A stretch of DNA of 64,000 nt, from assembly GCF_001969855.1 (NCBI RefSeq), contig NZ_MRBL01000005.1, positions 186,001 to 250,000 of the forward strand, in the 5' to 3' direction. Positions within the stretch are counted from its first letter, which is position 1; each line of letters starts with the position of its first letter. Shown here piece by piece: positions 1-12,481 of this stretch. A program made the position numbers and the translations under genes. The notes below the pieces were generated by a model. That model saw only the letters and a program-made list of their open reading frames with translations. It did no database searches and had not been told where the DNA came from. This DNA is from Bacillus haynesii (GTDB lineage Bacteria > Bacillota > Bacilli > Bacillales > Bacillaceae).

Positions 1-1034
1 GATGCGTACGTTTTTCCTGTAACAGGATTCATCATTTCGTCAAGAGACAAACCGACGGCGATTTTGGCGGCAAGCTTTGCGATCGGATAGCCCGTCGCTT
101 TTGAGGCAAGTGCTGATGAACGGCTGACCCGCGGGTTTACCTCGATGATGTAGTACTGAAAGCTGTCCGGGTCAAGCGCCAGCTGAACGTTACAGCCGCC
201 TTCGATTTCAAGCGCGCGGATGATTTTCAGCGATACATTGCGAAGCATTTGGTATTCGCGGTCGCTCAGCGTCTGGCTCGGCGCTACAACGATGCTGTCC
301 CCGGTATGAATCCCGACCGGATCGATGTTTTCCATATTGCAGACGACGATCGCATGATCGCTCGAGTCTCTCATGACTTCATACTCGATTTCTTTGTAGC
401 CGGCGATGCTCTTTTCAAGCAGACATTGATGAACCGGGCTCATTTTTAAGCCGTTTTCAACGATTTCCTTCAGCTCGTCTTCGTTTGAGCAGATGCCTCC
501 GCCTGTTCCGCCAAGCGTGTATGCCGGCCTGACGATGACAGGAAAGCCGATGCGCTCGACAAACTCGCGCGCTTCGCCGAGCGAGTGGATGATCTCGCTT
601 TCCGGAACCGGCTCATTCAACTCATTCATCAAGCTTCTGAACAAGTCGCGGTCCTCCGCTTTTTGGATCGCCGACAATTTCGTGCCGAGCACTTCAACGC
701 CGCACTCAGCCAAGATGCCGTGCTCGGACAGTTCGACCGCCAAGTTAAGGCCCGTCTGCCCGCCCAATGTCGGCAAAATCGCGTCCGGCCGCTCTTTGCG
801 GATGATCCGTGTTAAGAATTCAAGCGTCAGCGGTTCGATATATACGCGGTCGGCCATTTCCGTATCTGTCATGATCGTCGCCGGATTTGAGTTGACAAGA
901 ATGACTTCATAGCCTTCTTCTTTTAAAGCGAGGCAGGCCTGTGTGCCCGCATAATCAAATTCCGCCGCCTGCCCGATAATAATCGGCCCTGATCCGATCA
1001 CCAAGATCTTTTTGATATCTACGCGTTTAGGCAT
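1..1034 (-). CDS. carB: Carbamoyl phosphate synthase large subunit, pyrimidine-specific (5' part)
   Basis: This is the N-terminal third of the large subunit that makes carbamoyl phosphate from bicarbonate, ATP and glutamine-derived ammonia. The ATG at 1034 starts [17 protein letters not shown], followed by the first ATP-grasp (carboxyphosphate) domain; [20 protein letters not shown] and [15 protein letters not shown] are readable. About 344 of the roughly 1070 residues usual for the family lie in the window; the rest is beyond its left edge. The start overlaps the end of carA by 16 nt, so translation is probably coupled. It belongs to the pyr operon (pyrAB of B. subtilis). Confidence 0.97.
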   Translation of the reverse strand, partial: MPKRVDIKKILVIGSGPIIIGQAAEFDYAGTQACLALKEEGYEVILVNSNPATIMTDTEMADRVYIEPLTLEFLTRIIRKERPDAILPTLGGQTGLNLAVELSEHGILAECGVEVLGTKLSAIQKAEDRDLFRSLMNELNEPVPESEIIHSLGEAREFVERIGFPVIVRPAYTLGGTGGGICSNEDELKEIVENGLKMSPVHQCLLEKSIAGYKEIEYEVMRDSSDHAIVVCNMENIDPVGIHTGDSIVVAPSQTLSDREYQMLRNVSLKIIRALEIEGGCNVQLALDPDSFQYYIIEVNPRVSRSSALASKATGYPIAKLAAKIAVGLSLDEMMNPVTGKTYA

Positions 1035-2109
1035 ACCGCTTCCCCTTCTTTCTCTGTGGTTTCAATCATGTCTAAAAATTGATCAAATAAATGGTTTGCG
1101 TCTTCCGGCCCCGGTGAAGCTTCCGGATGGTATTGAACCGTGAAAGCCGGTTCGTGTTTATGTTTAAGCCCTTCGATTGTGTCATCATTAATCGCCACAT
1201 GGGTCACTTCAAGCGGCGTGTTTTCAACGGACGATACAGTATAGCCGTGATTTTGAGCCGTAATCGATACTCTCCCAGTTGCAAGCTCTTTAACCGGATG
1301 GTTGGAACCGCGGTGTCCGAATTTCATTTTCGCCGTCTTTGCTCCGCAGGCGAGGGCAAACAGCTGATGGCCGAGACAGATGCCGAACAATGGAACCTTG
1401 CCGAGAATGTTTTGAATCATGGCGATCGCTTCCGGTACGTCCGTTGGATCTCCGGGTCCGTTTGACAGCATCACGCCGTCAGGCTTCAGCTGCATCACTT
1501 CTTCTGCCGTTACATTGTGAGGAACGACGATCACATCGCATTTGCGCTTGTTCAGCTCCCTTAAGATGCCGTGCTTCATTCCGAAATCGACGAGCACGAT
1601 TCGCTTCCCTCTCCCAGGGCTCGGATATGCCGTTTTTGTTGAAACTTGGCTGACCTGATCGGTCGGAAGGTTCGTTTCTTTCAGCTTTTGAACCAAAGCC
1701 TCAGCATTTTCTTCCGGGCCGGCAAATACTCCTTTCAGCGTACCTGCTGTTCTGATCATTCTTGTCAGCTTTCTCGTGTCAATCCCTGAGAGTCCCGGGA
1801 TGTTCTTCATTTTTAAATATTCATCAAGTGTATAAGCAGAGCGCCAGTTTGACGGAAGTTGACATAACTCTTTTACGATAAACCCTTTCACATAAGGGGT
1901 GATGGATTCAAAGTCGTCTCTGTTGATCCCGTAGTTTCCGATCAGCGGGTATGTCAGTGTGACAATTTGTCCGCAGTATGAAGGATCTGAGAGGATTTCT
2001 TGATAGCCTGTCATCCCTGTATTGAAGACGACTTCTCCCATGGTGTTTTCCAGGCTGCCGAATGCTTCCCCTTCAAAAATCGTTCCGTTTTCTAGTACAA
2101 GACGTCTTT

Positions 2110-2113
<4 letters not shown>
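1019..2113 (-). CDS. carA: Carbamoyl phosphate synthase small (glutaminase) subunit
   Basis: This 364-residue subunit hydrolyses glutamine and channels ammonia to CarB. The N-terminal half has the small-subunit fold signature ([23 protein letters not shown]). The C-terminal half is a class I glutamine amidotransferase with the nucleophile Cys in FGICLGHQL near residue 243 and the His-Glu pair in [10 protein letters not shown] near residue 330. The ATG overlaps the pyrC stop in an ATGA motif. The length equals that of B. subtilis PyrAA. It is co-transcribed with the other pyr genes and controlled by PyrR attenuation upstream. Confidence 0.97.
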
Positions 2114-4312
<2,199 letters not shown>

Positions 4313-4330
4313 TCAGGCTTTAATTTCCCG

Positions 4331-4430
4331 TAAAAAAACCCCAAGCTATAACGGCTTGGGGTACAGTGAATCAGAGAATGCGCTTCTTTGCACTTCTCTC
4401 TCCGCAACCCTTTCAAGCCTCTCTGGACTT
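4331..4430 (-). promoter_or_regulatory. PyrR-dependent attenuator 3 (pyrP-pyrB intergenic)
   Basis: On the minus strand the PyrR-binding loop carries the conserved AGTCCAGAGAGGCTTGAAAGG (4410 to 4430). It is followed by an intrinsic terminator: CCCCAAGC (arm 4354 to 4361) pairs with GCTTGGGG (4339 to 4346) and then runs into seven U. UMP-bound PyrR is known to stabilise the binding loop, prevent the antiterminator and so terminate. The motif and layout match the B. subtilis pyr attenuators. Confidence 0.9.
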
Positions 4431-4444
4431 CATTTAAAAGGTTT

Positions 4445-5749
4445 TTAAATATGCTCTTCTATTTCAATCCCGTCCTGATCTCCCTTTGATTCAGGCAGGA
4501 CAAGGTTTAAAACCACTCCGACGATCGCCGCAAGCGCCATGCTTGACAGCTCAAACCCTGAGATTTTGATAAATGCGCCGCCCACTCCGATGACGAGAAT
4601 GACGGATGAAATGATCAGGTTTCGCTTGTTTTCCAAGTCAATTTTGTTATCGATCAGCATGCGCAGTCCGCTTGATGCGATGATACCAAACAGCAGGAAG
4701 GAAACGCCTCCCATGACTGCGGAAGGGACAGAGCTGATCAGGGCCGAAATTTTACCGATAAACCCGAAGCACAGTGCAATGACAGCCGCTCCGCCGATGA
4801 CAAATACGCTGAATACTCTTGTGATGGCCAGTACGCCAATGTTTTCTCCGTAAGTCGTTGTCGGCGGTCCGCCGATGCATGAAGCCAGCATCGTTGCGAC
4901 GCTGTCGCCGAAAATCGAGCGGTGAAGCCCGGGCTTCTTAATGAAATCCTGGCCGACGACCTTGCTTAACACCATTTGATGTCCGATATGTTCTGACATT
5001 GTCACGAAAGCAACGGGCACCATGGCGATTCCGATTCCGACAGCCGCCGCGCTCGGCGTATAGTCGACAAACGGAAACACGAAATCCGGAACAGCAAACC
5101 ATTTGGCGTCAAGAACCATCTGGAAGTCGACGATTCCTTGAGTCAGGGCGAACAAGTATCCGCCGATAATTCCGATCAAGACAGGAATCAGGCTGAAAAA
5201 TCCTCTTAAGAAAATCGCGCAGATGATGGTGAGCGCGAGTGTGAATCCTGCGACGCCAAGATGTTTGGCGCTGTAGACGAGCACTTTTGCTCCCGAATCT
5301 TCATACATGGCCATATTGACAGCCGTGCTTGCCAGCCCGAGTCCGATGACGATAATGACCGGACCGACGACAACAGGCGGCAGGAGCCTCATCAGCCAGT
5401 CCGTTCCCAGCTGCTGGATAAGAAGGGCGATCAGCCCGTAGGCGATGCCTGCCATAAATGCGCCGATCATGGCCGCCCCAGGGCCTCCGGCGGCTTTTGC
5501 CGCGATAATCGGGGCAATAAATGCAAAGGATGAACCTAAGTAAGCCGGGATCTGTCCTTTTGTAATCAAGAGATAGGCAAGCGTTCCAAGTCCGCTCGTA
5601 ATGAGGGCCACGCCCGGGCTCAAGCCTACAAGCTTCGGCACAAGGATCGTCGCTCCGAACATGGCAAACAGATGCTGCAGGCTGAAAGATATCCAATTCA
5701 AAGGTTTTGGTACTTCTCTGACACCAAGGTTCACTTTTTTCTGACTCAT
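4445..5749 (-). CDS. pyrP: Uracil permease
   Basis: This 434-residue integral membrane protein imports uracil with protons and belongs to the NCS2 (nucleobase:cation symporter-2) family. Many hydrophobic segments are visible, with family motifs such as YLGSSFAFIAP, GLGLASTAVNMAM and FGDSVATMLASCIGGPPTTTYGENIGV. I chose the ATG at 5749, preceded by GGAGGAAAAAAT, over an in-frame start nine codons upstream; the length then matches B. subtilis PyrP. It sits between the second and third PyrR attenuators, so expression falls when uridine nucleotides are plentiful. Confidence 0.95.
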   Translation of the reverse strand: MSQKKVNLGVREVPKPLNWISFSLQHLFAMFGATILVPKLVGLSPGVALITSGLGTLAYLLITKGQIPAYLGSSFAFIAPIIAAKAAGGPGAAMIGAFMAGIAYGLIALLIQQLGTDWLMRLLPPVVVGPVIIVIGLGLASTAVNMAMYEDSGAKVLVYSAKHLGVAGFTLALTIICAIFLRGFFSLIPVLIGIIGGYLFALTQGIVDFQMVLDAKWFAVPDFVFPFVDYTPSAAAVGIGIAMVPVAFVTMSEHIGHQMVLSKVVGQDFIKKPGLHRSIFGDSVATMLASCIGGPPTTTYGENIGVLAITRVFSVFVIGGAAVIALCFGFIGKISALISSVPSAVMGGVSFLLFGIIASSGLRMLIDNKIDLENKRNLIISSVILVIGVGGAFIKISGFELSSMALAAIVGVVLNLVLPESKGDQDGIEIEEHI

Positions 5750-5823
5750 ATTTTTTCCTCCTGATGATCGACTCACTGTCTATGATGTCTTCATATCCTG
5801 AAATGATTGATGCCCATTAAAAA

Positions 5824-5918
5824 AGCCTCTTTGCTTAAATTGCGCAAAGAGGCAGACAAAGACCGCCGCACGGTAAGGCGGTTTTCTTTTGTTCTATCCC
5901 TCTTTGCAAACTCACTGG
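5824..5918 (-). promoter_or_regulatory. PyrR-dependent attenuator 2 (pyrR-pyrP intergenic)
   Basis: On the minus strand a PyrR-type loop (CCAGTGAGTTTGCAAAGAGG, 5899 to 5918) precedes a terminator with perfect 10-bp arms, GCCTCTTTGC (5844 to 5853 region) and GCAAAGAGGC (5825 to 5834), and a U tract. The upstream TTTGCAAAGAGG is complementary to the terminator 5' arm, which gives the competing antiterminator. The loop sequence is a little different from those of attenuators 1 and 3, as is also the case in B. subtilis. Confidence 0.88.
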
Positions 5919-5943
5919 AATGCATTTAAAAAAGGATGATCAT

Positions 5944-6620
<677 letters not shown>

Positions 6621-6669
6621 AAAGAATCTGATTTAACTGCATTTATTATTTCAAAAAAGAAAACGTCTG

Positions 6670-7584
6670 TCAACGTTTATTTCGAATTTTGTCGAGGAGA
6701 TTTTTCATGTCGTCAGGCAGAGGCGCCTCAAATTCAACATATTCTCCCGTACGCGGATGGTCAAACCCCAATACGCCCGCATGCAGCACCTGGCCGTTGA
6801 AATCGACCGTCTTTTTCGGGCCGTATTTCGGATCTCCCGCGAGAGGAAAGCCGATATATTTCATATGCACGCGAATTTGATGGGTTCGCCCCGTTTCAAG
6901 CTGGCATTCAACGACAGTGAAATCATCGAACCGTTCGATTACTTCAAAATGAGTGACGGCGTGCTTTCCGTTTTCCCTTGTGACCGTCATACTCTGCCTG
7001 TCTTTTTTATCCCTGCCGATCGGCGCGTCGATCGTCCCGTGGTCATGCGGGATGACGCCGTGGACAAGCGCGGTGTATTTTCTCGTCACCGTTTTGTTGA
7101 CAAGCTGGTTCACGAGCGACTCATGCGCCATGTCGTTTTTGGCGACCATCAACAGGCCTGAAGTGTCCTTGTCAATCCGGTGGACGATACCCGGTCTCAT
7201 CACGCCGTTAATGCCTGACAGATCGTCACAATGCGCCATCAAACCGTTGACAAGCGTCCCTGTCAAATGGCCGGGAGCCGGATGAACGACCATTCCGCGC
7301 GGCTTGTTGACGACCAGGACGTCCTGGTCCTCGTAATAAATATCAAGATCCATCGGTTCAGCCGTGACATCTAGCGGTTCCGGTTCGGGAACATGGACTG
7401 ACACCGCATCCCCTTCCTGAACTTTATAGTTGGCTTTAACCGCATTTCCGTTCACTAGCACGCGGTCTTCTTTAATCCATTGCTGGACTTGAGTCCGCGA
7501 CCAATCCGCTTCTACTGCGGTCAAGTACTTGTCAATCCGTTCACCTTTATGTTCTTCATGAACGGTCATATCATAATGCTCCAT
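6670..7584 (-). CDS. ylyB: RluD-family 23S rRNA/tRNA pseudouridine synthase
   Basis: This 304-residue protein is predicted to isomerise uridines in structured RNA to pseudouridine. An N-terminal S4 RNA-binding domain (about residues 15 to 75, RIDKYL ... VLVNGNAVKANYKVQ) precedes the RluA/RluD catalytic domain, with the catalytic Asp in HRIDKDTSGLL near residue 139 and the substrate motif LETGRTHQIRVHM. The start is separated by a single base from the lspA stop and has AAGGAG in front. It corresponds to B. subtilis YlyB; the exact target base is not deducible here. Confidence 0.93.
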   Translation of the reverse strand: MEHYDMTVHEEHKGERIDKYLTAVEADWSRTQVQQWIKEDRVLVNGNAVKANYKVQEGDAVSVHVPEPEPLDVTAEPMDLDIYYEDQDVLVVNKPRGMVVHPAPGHLTGTLVNGLMAHCDDLSGINGVMRPGIVHRIDKDTSGLLMVAKNDMAHESLVNQLVNKTVTRKYTALVHGVIPHDHGTIDAPIGRDKKDRQSMTVTRENGKHAVTHFEVIERFDDFTVVECQLETGRTHQIRVHMKYIGFPLAGDPKYGPKKTVDFNGQVLHAGVLGFDHPRTGEYVEFEAPLPDDMKNLLDKIRNKR

Positions 7585-7585
7585 G

Positions 7586-8047
7586 TTACAGCTCCTTCTT
7601 CTTCTTTCCGTCTAACAGCATTTGTATAAATAAGAGCAGGACACCGACGCATAAAGATGAATCGGCAATGTTGAAAATCGGATAATGATAATTGACGATC
7701 GTCACGTGGATAAAATCGACAACTTCTTGTCTGAAGACGCGGTCGATGAAATTGCCGACTGCACCGCCAAGCATCAAGCCGAGAGCGGTTCCGAGCAGGA
7801 TTTGCCCTTTTGCATGTTTTTGAATGTAGTAAACAATGCCGATGACAACCGCTGTCGTAATGATGTAAAAAAACCACATCTGCCCGGCCAAAATCCCCCA
7901 TGCCGCACCCGTATTCCTGTGCGACGTAATTTGAAAGAAACCGTCGATGACGGAGATGCTTTCACCATACTCCATTTTGCTGACGACCAGCCATTTTGTA
8001 AATTGATCGATACCGATAATGAGCAGTGCAATTATGTAATAAGGCAC
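7586..8047 (-). CDS. lspA: Lipoprotein signal peptidase (signal peptidase II)
   Basis: This 153-residue membrane aspartic protease removes signal peptides from prolipoproteins after diacylglyceryl transfer. Four hydrophobic segments are visible and the catalytic aspartates are in [10 protein letters not shown] and in [26 protein letters not shown] is also conserved. I place the start at the GTG at 8047 (VPYYIIALL), with GGAGG seven bases ahead. A longer reading frame exists but adds an N-terminal extension absent from the family. A lipoprotein substrate candidate lies in the same window (57496 to 57627). Confidence 0.95.
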   Translation of the reverse strand: MPYYIIALLIIGIDQFTKWLVVSKMEYGESISVIDGFFQITSHRNTGAAWGILAGQMWFFYIITTAVVIGIVYYIQKHAKGQILLGTALGLMLGGAVGNFIDRVFRQEVVDFIHVTIVNYHYPIFNIADSSLCVGVLLLFIQMLLDGKKKKEL

Positions 8048-8132
8048 AAACCGTTCCTCCAGTTTCTGTTTCTCTTCATTTAAGCATTTTAACAAGAAAA
8101 AGAAAAGGAGTAAAGGAATATTCGTTGACATC

Positions 8133-8165
8133 CTGCAAGAGGGCAAAAGCCCTCCCCTCTTGCAG
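8133..8165 (-). terminator. Hairpin after ylyA, weak terminator or mRNA structure
   Basis: CTGCAAGAGG (arm 8156 to 8165 on the minus strand) pairs with CCTCTTGCAG (8133 to 8142) as a perfect 10-bp stem, with a nested GAGGGC/GCCCTC inside. No clear U tract follows on either strand, so it may only reduce read-through from ylyA into lspA. Confidence 0.45.
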
Positions 8166-8169
8166 AATG

Positions 8170-8535
8170 TTATGAGTAGAGCGCCCGGTTGAACGTCTCA
8201 TCCGTCTCAGCCCAAATAGGAAGCGTCTTTTTTTCATACTGGGCATGATATAAAAAATCGTTCGCAGTTCGCGCCGTCGGCAGAATAGCCATTTTTGCCA
8301 GCGGAATGGCCTGATTCGTTTCTTCGCAAATGCCGTATGTTCCGTTTTCGATTTTTGAAAGGGCCAAAAGCACGTCCTGAAGCTCTTCTTTGACATGATA
8401 CATAAGTGTTGCCTGCTGATACGAATTGATGCCTTGAGAATCCTGCTGAAAAAAGGAGTATTCAAAAAGCCTTGCTTCCAGTTCTTCTTTCATTTGAAGA
8501 AGTTCGGTATGAATTGCCGCCAGCTGATCGTTCAC
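8170..8535 (-). CDS. ylyA: YlyA, DksA/TraR-like sporulation regulator
   Basis: This 121-residue protein belongs to the DksA/TraR-like group. The N-terminal part is helical ([37 protein letters not shown]) and is followed by a remnant of the zinc finger, [26 protein letters not shown], in which only one of the usual four cysteines remains. B. subtilis YlyA is known as a forespore protein that acts with RNA polymerase on SigG-dependent genes. The start is the GTG at 8535 with AGGAG upstream. Forespore promoter elements were not identified with confidence. Confidence 0.85.
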   Translation of the reverse strand: MNDQLAAIHTELLQMKEELEARLFEYSFFQQDSQGINSYQQATLMYHVKEELQDVLLALSKIENGTYGICEETNQAIPLAKMAILPTARTANDFLYHAQYEKKTLPIWAETDETFNRALYS

Positions 8536-8741
8536 GCCTACATCAACTCCTGCTCTTATCGTTTGTGACCTTAGTGTTACCGACAATGCCGGTATCCAAG
8601 CCCAAAAGATTTTTCCTGACGTACAAAACGATGTCAGCAATGGTATCCTTTCTGAGGACTTTCACAGGATGTGATGGCGGCGGCGTTCAGGCAAGACGCC
8701 TGGGCAAGCCTGACGACGAATGATAGGGTTTGGCGGCATGC

Positions 8742-8771
8742 AAAAAGCGGTTCGGAAAAACTCCGAACCGC
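8742..8771 (-). terminator. ileS terminator
   Basis: On the minus strand GCGGTTCGGA (8762 to 8771) pairs with TCCGAACCGC (8747 to 8756) with a five-base loop, followed by five U (8742 to 8746). It lies directly after the ileS stop codon at 8779. Confidence 0.93.
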
Positions 8772-8778
8772 TTCGTGG

Positions 8779-11547
8779 TTAATTTTGATAATACGTCTTC
8801 ACAATTCCAGCACAGCGAGGGCAAAGTTCCGGATGATCGGCATCCTGGCCGATTTCTTTGGAAACCATGCGGCACCGCTCGCAAGTCTCGCCTTCTGCCT
8901 GAGCAACGACGATTTTTCCTGTTTCAAACGTCTGCACATCTTCAGGCGCTTCGGCTTCCGTTCCGCCGATGGCAAGCTCTGATACGATGAACAGCTGTTT
9001 GACGTCTTCCTTGATTGAAGAAAGCAGCGCTTTTGCTTCTTCATTCGGATACAGCGTCAAGTTGGCAACCGAAGATTTTCCGATGATCTTTTCATTCCGT
9101 GCAGTTTCAAGCGCTTTAAGAACATCGTCGCGAAGCTTCATGAAGCTGTCGAACTTCGCTTCCGTCTCTTTTGCATTCGGAATGTCTCTTGTTTCCGGCA
9201 TATCTGTAAGCTGCACGCTTTTTTCCGATACGAATGTGAAGTGGCTCCACATTTCGTCCGCAGTATGCGGCAGGATCGGCGCAATCAGCTTGACAAGCGC
9301 AAGCAGCGTTTCGTAAAAAACGGTCTGCATACTGCGGCGGTCTTTATGATCGGCGTGTTCAATATAAACGACGTCTTTAGCAAAATCCATATAGAATGAG
9401 CTGAGCTCGATCGCACAGAAATTGTGGACAGCATGGTAAATGACCGCAAAATCGTATTCTTCATACGCTTTCTTGACTTTTTCAATAAGGCTGTTCAGCT
9501 TGATCAGAATGTACTGATCGACTTCGCGAAGATCGTCCACAGCGATTGCATCTTTCGCCGGATCAAAATCGGCGATGTTTCCGTGAAGGAAACGGAACGT
9601 GTTGCGGATCTTCCGGTACACTTCTGCGACTTGTTTTAAGATTGCGTCAGACACGCGGACATCTGCTTGATAGTCGACAGACGCAACCCACAGCCTTAAA
9701 ATATCGGCCCCAAACTGGTTCATGATTTTTGCCGGAACAACGACATTGCCGAGCGATTTACTCATTTTGCGGCCTTCTCCGTCAAGGGCAAAACCGTGTG
9801 ACAGCACACCTTTATAAGGTGCTTTACCCGTTACGGCAACAGCTGTCGAAATCGATGAGTTAAACCAGCCGCGGTATTGGTCAGATCCTTCCAGATACAA
9901 GTCCGCAGGTCTTACAAGATCATCGCGCTCTTCCAGTACGGCCTGATGTGACGAACCTGAATCAAACCAGACATCCATGATATCCTGTTCTTTTGTGAAC
10001 TTGCCGTTCGGACTTCCCGGATGTGTAAAGCCTTCCGGAAGCAGTTCATTCGCTTCTTTTTCAAACCAAATGTTCGAACCGTGCTCCCTGAATAGTTCAG
10101 AAACGTGGTCGATCGTTTCATCCGTGATGATCGGCTCCCCGTTTTCGGCATAAAATACCGGAATCGGCACACCCCATGCGCGCTGTCTTGAGATACACCA
10201 GTCGCCGCGGTCGCGGATCATATTGTAGAGGCGTGTTTCGCCCCATTCAGGCACCCATTTTGTTTCTTTAACTGCGTCAAGAAGCTCGTCTCTAAAGTCT
10301 TTGATGGAAGCGAACCATTGGGATGTCGCACGGAAAATGGTCGGTTTTTTCGTTCTCCAGTCATGCGGATAGGAGTGGGTCATGAAATCGAGCTTCAGCA
10401 AAGCGCCTTTTTCTTCGAGCTGTTCTGTAATCGGCTTGTTGGCCTGATCGTAAAACAGTCCTTCAAAACCAGGGGCTTCGCTCGTCATATGTCCTTTTTC
10501 ATCAACTGGGCAAAGCACGTCAAGTCCGTATTTCTGACCGATGATAAAGTCGTCTTCCCCGTGTCCCGGAGCGGTATGAACGCAGCCTGTACCGGCATCT
10601 GTTGTGACGTGTTCACCGAGCATGACAAGCGAATCTCTGCCGTATAAAGGATGAACCGCGACGATATGTTCCAGGTCTTTTCCTTTAACAGTCTGAACGA
10701 CTTCATGATCTTCAAAGCCGATTGCTTTTGCCACGCTTTCAATCAATGCGCTTGCCATCACGTAGCGCGCGCCTCCGGCAGCAATGACGCTGTACTCCAA
10801 TTCAGGGTGTACGGCGATACCGAGGTTGGCCGGAATCGTCCATGGCGTTGTCGTCCAGATGACGATTTTTTCGCCGTTTGTCAATACACCTTTTCCATCT
10901 TTCACATCAAACGCAACATAGATAGACGGCGAGCGTTTATCATGGTACTCGATTTCCGCTTCAGCCAGAGCAGACTCACTTGAAGGGGACCAGTAAACCG
11001 GCTTCTTCCCTTTATAGATATAGCCTTTTTTTGCCATCTCGCCAAATACTTTAATTTGCTGCGCTTCAAACTCAGGCTTAAGCGTCACGTATGGATTTTC
11101 CCAATCTCCTCTGACACCTAGACGCTTAAATTGCGTCTTTTGGCCTTCGATTTGCTGCCATGCATATTCTTCGCAAAGCTTGCGGAATTCGGCTACCGTC
11201 ATCTCTTTGCGCTTCACTTTTTTGTTTTTTGTAAGCGCCGTTTCAATCGGCAGGCCGTGTGTGTCCCAGCCCGGAACGTACGGTGCATGATAGCCGCTCA
11301 TCGATCTCGAACGGACGATGAAGTCCTTCAGTACTTTGTTAAGCGCATGGCCCATATGAATATCGCCATTCGCATACGGAGGTCCGTCATGAAGCACGAA
11401 CATCGGCCGGCCTTCGGTTCGTTTCTGAACGAGGCTGTAAATGTCCATATCTTCCCATTTCCCCTGGATTTCAGGTTCACGGTTCGGCAGGTTTCCTCTC
11501 ATCGGAAAATCTGTTTTCGGCATTAAGAGCGTGTCTTTATAATCCAT
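8779..11547 (-). CDS. ileS: Isoleucyl-tRNA synthetase
   Basis: This 922-residue class I synthetase charges tRNA-Ile. It shows the HIGH-type motif ([13 protein letters not shown], about residues 57 to 69), the CP1 editing insertion ([29 protein letters not shown]), the KMSKS loop ([13 protein letters not shown], near residue 593) and a C-terminal zinc-binding module (CERCRMV ... CPRCAG). The start is the ATG at 11547 ([13 protein letters not shown]) because GGAGG stands seven bases upstream; the in-frame ATG two codons earlier is too close to it. A T-box leader upstream makes expression respond to uncharged tRNA-Ile. Confidence 0.98.
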   Translation of the reverse strand: MDYKDTLLMPKTDFPMRGNLPNREPEIQGKWEDMDIYSLVQKRTEGRPMFVLHDGPPYANGDIHMGHALNKVLKDFIVRSRSMSGYHAPYVPGWDTHGLPIETALTKNKKVKRKEMTVAEFRKLCEEYAWQQIEGQKTQFKRLGVRGDWENPYVTLKPEFEAQQIKVFGEMAKKGYIYKGKKPVYWSPSSESALAEAEIEYHDKRSPSIYVAFDVKDGKGVLTNGEKIVIWTTTPWTIPANLGIAVHPELEYSVIAAGGARYVMASALIESVAKAIGFEDHEVVQTVKGKDLEHIVAVHPLYGRDSLVMLGEHVTTDAGTGCVHTAPGHGEDDFIIGQKYGLDVLCPVDEKGHMTSEAPGFEGLFYDQANKPITEQLEEKGALLKLDFMTHSYPHDWRTKKPTIFRATSQWFASIKDFRDELLDAVKETKWVPEWGETRLYNMIRDRGDWCISRQRAWGVPIPVFYAENGEPIITDETIDHVSELFREHGSNIWFEKEANELLPEGFTHPGSPNGKFTKEQDIMDVWFDSGSSHQAVLEERDDLVRPADLYLEGSDQYRGWFNSSISTAVAVTGKAPYKGVLSHGFALDGEGRKMSKSLGNVVVPAKIMNQFGADILRLWVASVDYQADVRVSDAILKQVAEVYRKIRNTFRFLHGNIADFDPAKDAIAVDDLREVDQYILIKLNSLIEKVKKAYEEYDFAVIYHAVHNFCAIELSSFYMDFAKDVVYIEHADHKDRRSMQTVFYETLLALVKLIAPILPHTADEMWSHFTFVSEKSVQLTDMPETRDIPNAKETEAKFDSFMKLRDDVLKALETARNEKIIGKSSVANLTLYPNEEAKALLSSIKEDVKQLFIVSELAIGGTEAEAPEDVQTFETGKIVVAQAEGETCERCRMVSKEIGQDADHPELCPRCAGIVKTYYQN

Positions 11548-11578
11548 TACCATTCCTCCAAAACATCTTTTCTAAAAC

Positions 11579-11837
11579 AAAAAAAGCCTTTTCATCCCAT
11601 AAGGGACGAGAAGGCTTTGATCTCGCGGTACCACCCTTTTAGACAAGCCGATTCGGCTTATCCGCTCAAACATCGTAACGTGATGGGACGTCCTTTCCTA
11701 CTGGACGGTTCAGAAAGGAAACTTGAGGGCTGATACACAACGATTCCAACAATCCCGGGCTTACACCGCCCCCGGGTCGCTTTCATTGTTTTCAGGAATC
11801 AATGTCTGTCCCTCTCAAACGTTTTTCACTCAATTTA
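11579..11837 (-). promoter_or_regulatory. T-box leader of ileS (tRNA-Ile sensing riboswitch)
   Basis: The minus-strand leader has the T-box sequence AGGGTGGTACCGCG (11624 to 11637), a Stem I closed by GAGGGAC with GCCCTC, and an ATC specifier (11732 to 11734) just before the GCCCTC arm, matching isoleucine. The terminator is AAAGCCTTCTCGTCCC (11603 to 11618) with GGGATGAAAAGGCTTT (11583 to 11598) and a U run. Uncharged tRNA-Ile should stabilise the antiterminator through the T-box. The 5' end is estimated from the promoter. Confidence 0.95.
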
Positions 11838-11844
11838 TGAACGT

Positions 11845-11874
11845 ATTATATGCGAACGGATGATGATATGTCAA
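11845..11874 (-). promoter_or_regulatory. SigA promoter of ileS
   Basis: TTGACA (11869 to 11874 on the minus strand) and TATAAT (11845 to 11850) are both perfect matches to the SigA consensus, with an 18-bp spacer. It lies between divIVA and the T-box leader, so ileS is transcribed separately from divIVA. Confidence 0.9.
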
Positions 11875-11890
11875 GATCGCAAACGAAATT

Positions 11891-12385
11891 CTATTCCTTT
11901 TCATCCATGACTGCGTCTACTTCATATTCAAGCAAATGATCCCAGTCATCGTTTTTCAACAGGTCAAGCTGCGCTTCGATCAGCATTTGGAAACGGGTTC
12001 TGAACACTTTTGACTGCTTTTTCAGCTCTTCAATTTCCATCGCGATCTTTCTCGATTTTGAAAGGGACTCATTAATGATCCGGTCAGCGTTTTTCTCAGC
12101 TTCACGGACGATGAGCTTCGCTTCTTTCTCGGAATTGCGCTTTACGTCTTCTGCTGCTTCCTGTGCGACAAGGATCGATTTATTCAACGTCTCTTCGATC
12201 GTCGAAAAATGGCCGAGACGCTCGTCAAGCTCGTTCACCTTTGTTTCAAGTTCATTTTTTTTGCGCAGAATGATCTCATAATCCTTTCTCACCTGGGCCA
12301 GGAACTCGTTCACTTCATCTTCATCATAGCCGCGGAACGCTTTCGTAAATGTTTTATTATGAATGTCATTTGGCGTCAAAGGCAT
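11891..12385 (-). CDS. divIVA: Cell-pole/septum scaffold protein DivIVA
   Basis: This 164-residue coiled-coil protein binds strongly curved membrane at poles and division sites and recruits MinJ/MinCD and other partners. The N-terminal lipid-binding segment (LTPNDIHNKTFTKAFRGYDEDEV) is complete, followed by a long coiled coil rich in Glu, Lys and Leu. The ATG at 12385 has GGAGGTGGGCAGC in front, so the start five codons further up is rejected. It is the last gene of the ylm cluster. Length and sequence are almost those of B. subtilis DivIVA. Confidence 0.97.
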   Translation of the reverse strand: MPLTPNDIHNKTFTKAFRGYDEDEVNEFLAQVRKDYEIILRKKNELETKVNELDERLGHFSTIEETLNKSILVAQEAAEDVKRNSEKEAKLIVREAEKNADRIINESLSKSRKIAMEIEELKKQSKVFRTRFQMLIEAQLDLLKNDDWDHLLEYEVDAVMDEKE

Positions 12386-12481
12386 GCTGCCCACCTCCAT
12401 TATTTTTCTTTATGTACACTTGTCCTAGTCAACATTATAAAGCAAAATTCGACCGGGCGGAGAAAAAACTGTTAAAACGCG

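Noticed and set aside
5301-5696. Second minus-strand frame of 131 codons within pyrP
   Set aside because: Out-of-frame shadow of the permease, rich in Arg, Cys and Pro.
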